The position numbers were made by a program, and so were the translations under genes. Shown here piece after piece: positions 1 to 6,170 of a stretch of 17,185 bases of DNA. Within the stretch, counting starts at the first letter, position 1; the number at the start of each line of letters is the position of its first letter. The stretch is from JANXVV01 sp038230975 (lineage in GTDB: Bacteria > Planctomycetota > Phycisphaerae > Tepidisphaerales > Tepidisphaeraceae): the NCBI GenBank assembly GCA_038230975.1, contig JBBRMF010000094.1, forward strand, positions 1-17,185, written 5' to 3'. The notes under the pieces are model-generated. The model was not told the origin of the DNA, searched no databases, and saw only the letters and a program-made list of their open reading frames with translations.

Positions 1-135
1 GGCTCATTCGCTGAATTCCGCCAAACGATCAACCAATGCCTCGACGAATTGCAGACGACTCACCGAACGCCGATTCAATCACTGATGACGTTGAAATTCC
101 AAACTTTCGAAAATGTGTCAATGCTCGCCGGGTGA
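1..135 (+). CDS. Probable transposase C-terminus (IS630-like), 5' end outside window
   Basis: Frame +1 is open from the first base to a TGA at 133-135, giving 44 residues that begin GSFAEFRQTINQCLDE and end FQTFENVSMLAG. The layout (an aromatic-rich start, a helix with a Cys-Leu pair, then a threonine-leucine-lysine-phenylalanine-glutamine stretch just before the stop) resembles from memory the tail of DDE transposases of IS630-like elements in planctomycetes. The catalytic domain would lie outside the window, so no DDE residue can be checked. The neighbouring gene on the minus strand breaks off near 274, which would fit the end of an inserted element. Alternative: an unrelated host gene. An overlapping frame (113-250) and a minus-strand frame (29-274, GTG start) are also open here and I cannot exclude them. 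Confidence 0.42.
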   Translation, partial: GSFAEFRQTINQCLDELQTTHRTPIQSLMTLKFQTFENVSMLAG

Positions 136-270
136 AGAATACTTGCAGGGTGTAATTGTGCATCTTCGCGATCCTCTTAATTCCTTTGACTGCGCGGTCA
201 TAGCCCAAGCTCTTGAGCGGATGAAATATCACCGCAACCTCGAATAAATCCAAAGAACAAAACCGATGAA

Positions 271-646
271 TCACGCAGTCGCCACGTCCAATTGCGTGAC
301 GGTTTGCAACCCTGCCTGATACATCTTTTCAACGCGTGCCTCTTCATCTTTGATCGCCGCCACCGATTCCGCGAGAATCGCCAATCGCTGTTCCTTTCCC
401 TCCGCTGAATCCAGCCGCGCGTCAATCCACTTTCGTTGCCAATGATTCACAATCCGATAATCCCCCACCCCTGCCTGATACTGCTTCTTCGCGAACTGCA
501 ACCCGTCGGCGGCCACCTCAATGCGTGCCTTCGACAATGCCGCAATCGAATCGCCACCCACCCCGATCCGCGCGGGCCGGTCAGCGGCGACACACACCAT
601 CAGAACCAGCGATAGAACAACTCCGGAAATCAAAATGCGCTGACAT
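271..646 (-). pseudogene. Truncated TolC-like/coiled-coil exported protein remnant
   Basis: The minus-strand frame ending at 271 encodes a hydrophobic signal-like start (VVLSLVLMVCVAA), then a helical stretch with the motifs FAKKQYQAGVGDYR and VEKMYQAG. These resemble repeats of outer-membrane efflux (TolC-type) helices common in planctomycete hypothetical proteins. The protein stops after QLDVATA, where such proteins normally continue, so the 3' end looks cut off. The start is also odd. A strong GGAGG (651-655) sits 4 bases before an ATG at 644-646, but that ATG is one base out of frame with the body, which has only a TTG (631-633) with no ribosome site at normal distance. A one-base change in the TTTT run would join them. 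I therefore call it a remnant broken at both ends; a TTG-started short protein is the alternative. Confidence 0.5.
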
Positions 647-796
647 GAAACCTCCGATGCTTGAAAAGAAGACCACTGAGAAGTATCCGCCCCGCGTATT
701 AATCCGTCAACGAAAAAATAGTTACTGCGTTCTGGAAAAATTCAGCAACGTCATTCTCGCCTCTCCGAATGCGGATCGATAAATGTCACCCCCGAA

Positions 797-827
797 CGCC
801 CACGGACCTTGTTCGGTGGGAATCTTC
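797..827 (+). repeat. REP-like palindrome, CTTG-centred family, copy A
   Basis: The core reads CGCCCACGGACCTTGTTCGG followed by TGGGAATC. It forms an imperfect hairpin around a central CTTG. The same pattern, with compensating changes in the arms, occurs at 852-887 and 9474-9502 on the other strand. It lies between the TolC-like remnant and the end of groEL. Confidence 0.55.
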
Positions 828-851
828 AAGTGGATGAACGTAACCGCGCAT

Positions 852-887
852 AAATGAACCCAGGGAGCAAGCTCCCTGGGCGTTCTG
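852..887 (-). terminator. Palindrome downstream of groEL (repeat copy B, possible terminator)
   Basis: CCCAGGGAGC (859-868) and GCTCCCTGGG (871-880) are perfect 10-base inverted arms separated by AA. The hairpin begins 32 bases past the groEL stop. No strong T run follows on the minus strand, so it may be a repeat-family member that also stops or protects the groEL transcript rather than a classical rho-independent terminator. Confidence 0.5.
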
Positions 888-912
888 AATTCTAAGCAAA
901 TCAAGCGTCGGA

Positions 913-2553
913 CTAGTACATCCCGCCGCCGCCACCCGCACCTGCACCGGCCGGTTCTTTTTCTTCCTTGATCTCGCTGACGATCGCATCCGTCGTCAGC
1001 AGCAGACCGGCGATCGAGGCGGCGTTCTGCAGGGCAGAACGTTCGACCTTGGTCGGCACGATGACGCCCATCTTGAGCATGTCGCCATACTCGTGGGTCA
1101 GGGCGTTGTAGCCGAAGTTGACGGAGTCGTTTTCCTTGACCTTTTGAGCGATGACCGAGCCATCCACGCCGGCGTTTTCGGCGATTTGCTTGATGGGAGC
1201 TTCGATCGCGCGGCGGACAATTTCAATGCCGTAACGTTGATCATCGTTCGCGGCCTTCTTCAACACACCACCGAGAACCTTGGCAGCAGCGCGGATGACC
1301 GCAACGCCGCCACCAGGCAGGATGCCTTCTTCAACTGCGGCGCGGCAAGCATGCAGGGCATCTTCCACGCGGGCCTTCTTTTCCTTCATCGCCACTTCTG
1401 TCGCGGCGCCCACGTTGATCTGAGCCACGCCACCGGCGAGCTTGGCAAGGCGCTCCTGGAGCTTTTCCTTGTCGTAATCGCTGGTGGTCGATTCGATCTC
1501 GTGCTTGAGCTGTTCGATACGGCCTTTGATGACCTTATCACCGCCGGCACCTTCGATGATCGTGCAGTTGTCTTTGTCGACGCGAATCTTCTTCGCCTTG
1601 CCGAGATGCGACAGTTCGATGTTCTCAAGCTTGATGCCGAGTTCTTCGAAAATCGCAGTGCCACCGGTGACGATGGCGATATCTTCCAGCATCGCCTTAC
1701 GACGATCGCCAAAGCCCGGGGCCTTGACGGCACAGACCTTAATCGTGCCGCGCAGCTTGTTGACGACGAGGGTGGCGAGGGCTTCGCCTTCAATTTCCTC
1801 GGCGATGATCAGGATCGGCTTGCCCGCCTCCGCGGCCTTGGAAAGAGCCGGCACGAGATCGCGAGCGGAACTGAGCTTCTTTTCGTGAATCAGGATGTAG
1901 GCATCTTCGAGGACGGCTTCGGCAGTGGCCGGATCGGTGACGAAGTGAGGGCTCAGATAGCCCTTATCGAACTGCATGCCTTCAAGGAGGTCGATCGTGT
2001 TTTCAAGGCCTTTGCCTTCTTCAACGGTGATGACCCCGTCTTTGCCGACCTTCTCCATCGCATCCGCAATCATCTTGCCGATCTGCTCATCCTGGTTGGC
2101 GGATGAAGTGCCAACCTGGGCGATTTCCTTTGAAGAGTCGACCTTCTTCGACATTTTTTTGAGCTCTTCCACGATGGCGTCAACCGCGAGGTTGATGCCC
2201 TTTTGGATCTGCGTGGGGTTGGCACCGCTGGCAACATTCTTCAGGCCTTCACCGAAGATGGCTTCGGCGTAGACGGTCGCAGTGGTGGTGCCATCACCGG
2301 CGACACTGCTGGTCTTGGAAGCAACTTCCTTGACCATCTGGGCGCCCATGTTTTCGTAGGCGTCTTCCAGTTCAATTTCCTTGGCGACGGTGACACCGTC
2401 TTTGGTGACGGTCGGTGAGCCGAAGGATTTTTCGATCACGACGTTACGACCGCTCGGCCCGAGGGTCACCTTGACGGCGCGGGCCAGTTTCTTCACGCCG
2501 CGATAAATAGCTTCGCGAGCTTCCTGATCGAATGCAATTTTTTTAGCTGCCAT
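913..2553 (-). CDS. groEL: 60 kDa chaperonin GroEL
   Basis: GroEL forms the double-ring ATP-driven cytoplasmic folding chamber that works with GroES. The 546-residue product is full length. It starts MAAKKIAFDQEAREA, has the nucleotide-binding loop VAGDGTTTATV near residue 85, a GIVxPG-type stretch here read as EEGILPGGGVAVI near residue 405, and a glycine-rich tail ending GGGGGMY. The start is fixed by an AGGAGA ribosome site just before the ATG. groES lies 104 bases upstream on the same strand, the normal order. No CIRCE operator (TTAGCACTC-N9-GAGTGCTAA) is visible upstream, so HrcA control is not supported. The tail differs from the usual GGM repeats in having a continuous Gly run and a final Tyr. 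Confidence 0.98.
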   Translation of the reverse strand: MAAKKIAFDQEAREAIYRGVKKLARAVKVTLGPSGRNVVIEKSFGSPTVTKDGVTVAKEIELEDAYENMGAQMVKEVASKTSSVAGDGTTTATVYAEAIFGEGLKNVASGANPTQIQKGINLAVDAIVEELKKMSKKVDSSKEIAQVGTSSANQDEQIGKMIADAMEKVGKDGVITVEEGKGLENTIDLLEGMQFDKGYLSPHFVTDPATAEAVLEDAYILIHEKKLSSARDLVPALSKAAEAGKPILIIAEEIEGEALATLVVNKLRGTIKVCAVKAPGFGDRRKAMLEDIAIVTGGTAIFEELGIKLENIELSHLGKAKKIRVDKDNCTIIEGAGGDKVIKGRIEQLKHEIESTTSDYDKEKLQERLAKLAGGVAQINVGAATEVAMKEKKARVEDALHACRAAVEEGILPGGGVAVIRAAAKVLGGVLKKAANDDQRYGIEIVRRAIEAPIKQIAENAGVDGSVIAQKVKENDSVNFGYNALTHEYGDMLKMGVIVPTKVERSALQNAASIAGLLLTTDAIVSEIKEEKEPAGAGAGGGGGMY

Positions 2554-2564
2554 GATTTCTCCTA

Positions 2565-2647
2565 GTCAGTTGTCAGTAGTCCGTGGTCAGTCGAAACAGC
2601 AGCCCATCCGCATTCAAACAACGGACAACGGACTACTGACAACTGAC
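2565..2647. repeat. 20-base perfect inverted repeat between groES and groEL
   Basis: GTCAGTTGTCAGTAGTCCGT at 2565-2584 is exactly inverted at 2628-2647, with a 43-base loop. Shorter pieces of the same GTCAGTTGTC/GTAGTCCG words recur at 2967-3070 on the far side of groES. In the transcript this would fold into a long stem just before the groEL ribosome site. Confidence 0.9.
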
Positions 2648-2657
2648 ATCGAGTCAA

Positions 2658-2948
2658 TTAGTCCACGATCGCCAAAATGTCATCCTCTGACATGATCATG
2701 AGCTCTTCGCCATCCACCTTGATTTCAGTGCCGGCGTAGCTGGTGAACAGCACTTCGTCACCCTTCTTCACGCTGAATGGGGCGCGCTCACCGTTCTCAA
2801 GGCGTTTACCGTCGCCGATGGCGATAATTTTGCCGCGCTTGGGCTTTTCCTTGGCGCTATCAGGCAGCACGATGCCGCTCTTGGTCTTGGTTTCTGCCTC
2901 GACGCGCTTGACGAGAATTTTATCACCGAGGGGGCGCAGTTTGGCCAT
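2658..2948 (-). CDS. groES: 10 kDa co-chaperonin GroES
   Basis: GroES is the heptameric lid of the GroEL chamber. The 96-residue product has the family's usual length and order: LRPLGDKILVKRVEAETKTK at the start, a mobile loop with SGIVLPDSAKEKP, and the C-terminal beta segment ending DILAIVD. An AGAAGGAGT ribosome site lies close upstream of the ATG, which fixes the start. groEL follows 104 bases downstream and a receiver-domain gene lies 131 bases upstream on the same strand. The gene is bracketed on both sides by copies of a GTCAGTTGTC-type repeat, so its transcript begins and ends with fold-back sequence. Confidence 0.98.
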   Translation of the reverse strand: MAKLRPLGDKILVKRVEAETKTKSGIVLPDSAKEKPKRGKIIAIGDGKRLENGERAPFSVKKGDEVLFTSYAGTEIKVDGEELMIMSEDDILAIVD

Positions 2949-2966
2949 GAGTCTTACTCCTTCTAG

Positions 2967-3070
2967 GGTTTGTCAGTAGTCCGGGTTCCGGGGTTTACTG
3001 TCCGGGGTCAGTTGTTAAAAGCAGAGAAAGCTGTCCGTTGCAACTGACCACTGGCAACGAACAACTGACA
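2967..3070. repeat. Second cluster of the GTCAGTTGTC repeat, upstream of groES
   Basis: The 131-base gap before groES contains TTGTCAGTAGTCCGGG near 2970, GTCAGTTGTT at 3007-3016 and its exact inverse AACAACTGAC at 3060-3069, plus an internal CAACTGACCACTGGCAAC. These words match those in the groES-groEL gap. They form a degraded version of the same inverted repeat. Confidence 0.75.
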
Positions 3071-3079
3071 ATTATTATT

Positions 3080-3502
3080 TCAGTGCGGCCAACGACTCTC
3101 ATAATGCCGACGCATCACGCGAGCCAACGCATCCAACAACACATTCAAATCCACCGGCTTGCTCAACACGCTAAACACATGCATGCCAAGTGCTTCCTGG
3201 AGCAGATGATTCGTCATGTGATTCGCCAGCAAAATCGCCGGCGGCCGGGTGGCCAGATCGTTCATTCGGCGGATAATCTGCATGCCACCGAGCTGCGGCA
3301 TTTCCGCATCCAGCACCGCCACATGCACCCCGCCCGATTCCAAAATCTTCAACGCCTCTCGACCGTTCCGCGCGGCAACCGTCTGTACCCCTAACGGCTC
3401 CAACAGCCGACGAACCGTCTGATGCCAGCCTTCCTGTTCGTAAGGCAGCAACACATTCAGCCGGGTTGGAGAGGTCGTATCAAGCATCAAATTCCGCGTC
3501 AT
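3080..3502 (-). CDS. Atypical stand-alone response-regulator receiver protein
   Basis: The 140-residue product is a single receiver (CheY-like) fold with no output domain. Visible are RNGREALKILESGGVHVAVL, then the phospho-acceptor D65 in LDAEMPQLGG, and the conserved lysine K115 in LSKPVD. The usual acidic pair after beta-1 (VVDD) is replaced by LLPYEQE, and the usual Thr/Ser after beta-4 appears to be Ala in ILLANH. Magnesium binding and phosphorylation are therefore doubtful. The start could be ATG at 3502 or an in-frame TTG at 3508; GGAGG lies about 11 bases before the ATG and about 5 before the TTG. A CTCCGC-GCTG-GCGGAG dyad (3515-3530) overlaps the ribosome site. groES lies downstream on the same strand, so co-transcription with the chaperonin genes is possible. 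Confidence 0.85.
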   Translation of the reverse strand: MTRNLMLDTTSPTRLNVLLPYEQEGWHQTVRRLLEPLGVQTVAARNGREALKILESGGVHVAVLDAEMPQLGGMQIIRRMNDLATRPPAILLANHMTNHLLQEALGMHVFSVLSKPVDLNVLLDALARVMRRHYESRWPH

Positions 3503-3514
3503 TCGCAAGGCACC

Positions 3515-3530
3515 CTCCGCGCTGGCGGAG
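3515..3530. promoter_or_regulatory. Small dyad over the receiver gene's ribosome site
   Basis: CTCCGC (3515-3520) and GCGGAG (3525-3530) are a perfect 6-base stem with a GCTG loop. On the minus strand the stem contains the GGAG of the Shine-Dalgarno sequence, so folding would hide it. Regulation is inferred from position only. Confidence 0.35.
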
Positions 3531-4018
3531 CCTCGCTTTCAGGGGTAATAACAAGGGATGTGCCTGTCACCTCAAAATCAGTTTATGATCTGCAAGTGCT
3601 TTATATAAATGGACTTATTGAATCGAACTTACCCGGCATAAAAGCGACGCGCCCCAACAATTTCTGCCAAACAAGGTGCCATCGAATTCCCAGACTGCCA
3701 CGATGGCAGCAACCGCACTCATTCCAAACCGGAGGCCGAATCGCAGCGACCTGCTTGGTTTTTCTGTCGCAATTGGACTCCGACGAGTTCAGTCGAGTGG
3801 TAAATCGGGGAAATGCCGAGGTGCAAGTTCGACGACCACGGATTCATTCCGTATAGTTTATTGCAATGGTCTTTTCGTAGGACACTCCCGCAAGTTGGGT
3901 ATTCAAAGAAGGACGTTCGATGGAATCCAAGTACCAAAATCCAAAACCCCAAGATCGCAAATTCAATCTGCTGCTTTCCAACTGGCGATGGCTTATTCGC
4001 AATCCCAACCGTCTCGAA
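3531..4018. other. Non-coding stretch with degenerate AT-rich sequence
   Basis: I recognise no gene in these roughly 490 bases. Short open frames exist on both strands but none shows a family motif or a ribosome site. Around 3925-3965 the sequence has the CCAAAATCCAAAACCCC type of dispersed low-complexity repeat. Its minus-strand reading (GFWILVLGF) is a typical spurious translation. It marks the transition into a more AT-rich region. Confidence 0.5.
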
Positions 4019-4501
4019 ATGAATATCGTAAATCAATTAATGTTGACGACTCGTGACCAAAAATCGATCACCACATCGGACGTTGAAGAGTTTTTGGCGA
4101 CCGTCATTAGACAAACACCTAGACCAATAAACTTCGACCGTACGGAAGTTACGACTAACGGCAGCGGTCCACACGAAGGCATGACGATACGGTCGGTAGT
4201 ATTCGATGGCGAAAAGTTAATCGTCGCTTCAGGTTATTGGTATGACATGGCCGCCCTGGTTTTCGGAAGGATTGCCGCGAACGAACCTGAAGAATTCAGA
4301 CGTGTTCTTACTGAAATAGCTAGAATCGAAGGCAAGCGTTATTTTACCGAGAATAAGCATGATTTTGATCGATCTTGTGAGATAGAAAATACGGGAATAT
4401 ACTTCGATAGGAATCTCTCCGCCAATAATGTTGTTGAACTCTGTAACGTTGTCGCCAGGTGCTTTGGATATGACGATAAGTTGCAGATCGAACACTGCTA
4501 G
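4019..4501 (+). CDS. Hypothetical protein, no recognised family
   Basis: From the ATG at 4019 the product has 160 residues, MNIVNQLMLTTRDQKSIT at the start and DDKLQIEHC at the end. The open frame reaches back to 3920, but that part reads through a low-complexity AATCCAAAA repeat (YQNPKPQDRK), so I place the start at 4019; ATG at 4040 is an alternative and none has a clear ribosome site. There are no membrane segments and no signal peptide. The composition is soluble, mixed alpha/beta, with an acidic tail (RSCEIENTGIYFDRNLSAN). It lies in AT-rich DNA with the broken PHAX-domain gene beyond, which suggests acquired cargo. No function can be assigned. Confidence 0.55.
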   Translation: MNIVNQLMLTTRDQKSITTSDVEEFLATVIRQTPRPINFDRTEVTTNGSGPHEGMTIRSVVFDGEKLIVASGYWYDMAALVFGRIAANEPEEFRRVLTEIARIEGKRYFTENKHDFDRSCEIENTGIYFDRNLSANNVVELCNVVARCFGYDDKLQIEHC

Positions 4502-4616
4502 TCAAATTGAGATAAGTGGTGCAGGAACGAGTCATTGGGGCCAAGCTTTCTGCGAACAAATTTTCGCCATCATGCGGAACAAGATTGCGAAGTTTTACGC
4601 AAAATACGGGTGAAAT

Positions 4617-5183
4617 ATGCTTGAGAATACCAAAACCATTGTGTTGGGAATTAACTTGGCACTCGGAGAAACTGATCCGAGAGTTTTGGTGAGAATCAGT
4701 GACGTAGTTGTTAAAATTGGCACTGCACTTGCAAAAAAACAAGTTTTCGAAGCCTAGCGCATTCACACAAATGAAGGAATGCTTCGGCGCGATGGCAAAG
4801 GGAAACGTACCCTTGGGGGAATCTTTTTCGAATTGGCAGCGAAGATTATCAAATCTTCGCATCCTCGCCTCACGACTCAGACTTCTTCTCTAGTTTCAAA
4901 AAAGTCTCAAGGCAGTATCAATACAAAAAAAATTGGACCCAAGCGGCAATCGTCAACGACATCTATTGTAGTAAATCGCCACGAAATGAACTCAGCGGGA
5001 AGCAAAAAGAAGAGGATGACGTTGCCGACAAAGATCGTCGATAGGTCAGATAATCCTATTCGAAGGAACTACAATTCTTTCGAAGCTCCTGCCACTCAAA
5101 ACATCACGACTCAAGAGCGTGAAGCCGCCCGCTCTGGTTACCAACGACATCGTCCGAGCGTTTTTGGCCGGATGTCACAGTAG
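4617..5183 (+). pseudogene. PHAX-type RNA-binding domain protein, interrupted by an in-frame TAG
   Basis: From ATG 4617 the frame reads 46 codons to TAG at 4755-4757, then stays open to TAG at 5181-5183 (189 codon positions in all). Read through, the first 80 residues resemble the PHAX/RNA_GG_bind domain. An LALGETDPRVLVRISDVVVK helix is followed, across the stop, by EGMLRRDGKGKRTLGGIFFE. In this family, GGMLTxDGxRRRTPGGVFF is the typical core and binds single-stranded RNA. The stop falls in the helix before the GG motif, so neither half could make a complete domain. The remaining 100 residues are Lys/Ser/Thr-rich and look disordered. A TGA lies directly before the ATG, so the gene does not extend upstream. 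Options are a recent nonsense mutation, a sequencing error, or suppression. The domain identification is from memory of the family pattern. Confidence 0.6.
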
Positions 5184-5185
5184 AT

Positions 5186-5222
5186 AAGGCGATTGGCAAT
5201 CAATTTAAAACTGCCTTTTTAT
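5186..5222 (+). terminator. Possible rho-independent terminator
   Basis: AAGGC (5186-5190) pairs with GCCTT (5213-5217), with an inner GATT-GGC-AATC hairpin, and is followed by TTT and ATT. It begins 3 bases after the stop of the PHAX-type gene. The stem is weak. Confidence 0.3.
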
Positions 5223-5306
5223 TGAGAGCAACCCGTCACATGTGTAAAATTTTGTAGTGGTTCGTGAGGCTTAGAAAGTAACGCCCACATTTCGCAAAAC
5301 GAAAAA

Positions 5307-5447
5307 CTAGTAAATTATGCAATGAAATCGTTTAAACCGATCCTGCCGAGTCGACAAATTCTCAACCCGCGTGCTCTTGTTCAAGAACGTCAGCTTTACC
5401 GTCCGCGACGGCCCGTTACGCTGCTTGGCGACGATGACGTCCGCGAT
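5307..5447 (-). pseudogene. Decayed duplicate of the dnaB 3' end
   Basis: Bases 5350-5447 match 6190-6287, the end of dnaB, at 85 of 98 positions without a gap, an offset of exactly 840 bases. Translated on the minus strand it gives AKQRNGPSRTVKLTFLNKST and ENLSTRQDRF, against AKQRNGPTGTVKLTFLNKST and ENLSTQQDPF in dnaB. Most differences are silent or conservative, as expected of two once-functional genes rather than random decay of a fresh copy. The dnaB stop is lost and the frame runs to a TAG at 5307-5309. About 2 bases are missing just beyond 5447, breaking the frame, and similarity then fades over the next 30 bases. No start or catalytic part remains. Confidence 0.88.
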
Positions 5448-5486
5448 TAACCGGAATGAAGTCCTACCTTGCCAATCAATGCCGTT

Positions 5487-5957
5487 CTACTTCCCCTTCC
5501 CCCGCCAATACACTCGGAAGGATTCCAATCGCGGTAAAGATTCCAAATCTTTCTGCCGATGCGATGCCAGCTTGCTGGCAATAATGTCGTCCAAACTGCA
5601 CACGGTGAATCCTTCGACTTCAACCCGCCGTTCCCAAGCATCGCTGAACCGCTCGATCCCATCCGGGGCAAAAATCAAGTCGAGATCGAAGGGTCCATTC
5701 TTGAGTTGAACGAAATCCTTCCCACGCTCTATCTCGGCTGCCACAGCACCGGAAAACACAAAACCGATCTCGCGTAATGCAGCCACCAATGATCGGCCGT
5801 TTTCCGGAGATTTTTCAACGAATAGATCGGCGTCCTGAGTTGTGTCGGGGAATCCAAGCAGGATCGCGCCGGATTTGCCGATGAACAAATAGCGGCAACC
5901 ATGACGGTTGAACGCGTCTCGAATTTCCTCGGCCTGTCGGTATTCAAACGCGGCCAT
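5487..5957 (-). CDS. Minimal nucleotidyltransferase (MNT/AbiEii-like)
   Basis: The 156-residue product has the nucleotidyltransferase-fold core: helix 1, then FIGKSGAILLGFPDTTQDAD (residues 25-44), with the metal-binding pair D42 and D44 and a third acidic strand FDLDLIF (D91, D93). A helix motif SLDDIIASKLASHRQKDLES closes the domain, as in proteins that transfer nucleotides in MNT-HEPN or AbiE-type systems. The start is ATG 5957, which overlaps the stop of the small upstream gene by 14 bases, indicating translational coupling. A longer frame to 6035 only reads through that upstream gene. It lies downstream of dnaB on the same strand, inside a segment flanked by dnaB 3'-end repeats. A toxin or antitoxin role is inference from size and pairing; the partner is not a recognised HEPN protein. 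Confidence 0.8.
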   Translation of the reverse strand: MAAFEYRQAEEIRDAFNRHGCRYLFIGKSGAILLGFPDTTQDADLFVEKSPENGRSLVAALREIGFVFSGAVAAEIERGKDFVQLKNGPFDLDLIFAPDGIERFSDAWERRVEVEGFTVCSLDDIIASKLASHRQKDLESLPRLESFRVYWRGKGK

Positions 5958-6159
5958 AGCCCAGCCAATCCGGAAGATTTTCCTCGCACCAGCGGCGGTA
6001 ATCTTCCATCGTATCGAATAGCCGAACCGGCTCATCGTCGAGCACGGGCTTATACGTCTTGATGAAGGCGTACTTCATCCGCTGCTCAAGTGTGCGCTGC
6101 GCGGCGGCCTCGAACTCCTCGAGCCATTCTTGCGGAATTTTTACAGGGGCATCGACCAT
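5944..6159 (-). CDS. Small acidic protein coupled to the nucleotidyltransferase
   Basis: The 71-residue product is rich in Trp, Tyr and acidic residues: VKIPQEWLEEFEAAAQRTLE at the start and DYRRWCEENLPDWLGYG near the end. I know similar small genes ahead of nucleotidyltransferases in planctomycetes but no named family. It begins 11 bases after the dnaB stop on the same strand and overlaps the nucleotidyltransferase by 14 bases, so both are probably translated from one message, perhaps read through from dnaB. No good ribosome site is visible before the ATG, which supports coupling. It has no signal peptide or membrane segment. The likely role is partner or antitoxin of the nucleotidyltransferase, an inference from gene order. 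Confidence 0.72.
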   Translation of the reverse strand: MVDAPVKIPQEWLEEFEAAAQRTLEQRMKYAFIKTYKPVLDDEPVRLFDTMEDYRRWCEENLPDWLGYGRV

Positions 6160-6170
6160 GGGTTAAATTC

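Noticed and set aside
1093..2106. 337-codon open frame on the plus strand
   Set aside because: It lies wholly antisense to groEL and mirrors its codon pattern; no family motif and no ribosome site.
2949..3079. CIRCE operator upstream of groES
   Set aside because: I looked for TTAGCACTC-N9-GAGTGCTAA on both strands and did not see it.
3719..4036. Minus-strand frame with FAILGFWILVLGF
   Set aside because: A translation of the AATCCAAAA low-complexity repeat; not a membrane protein.
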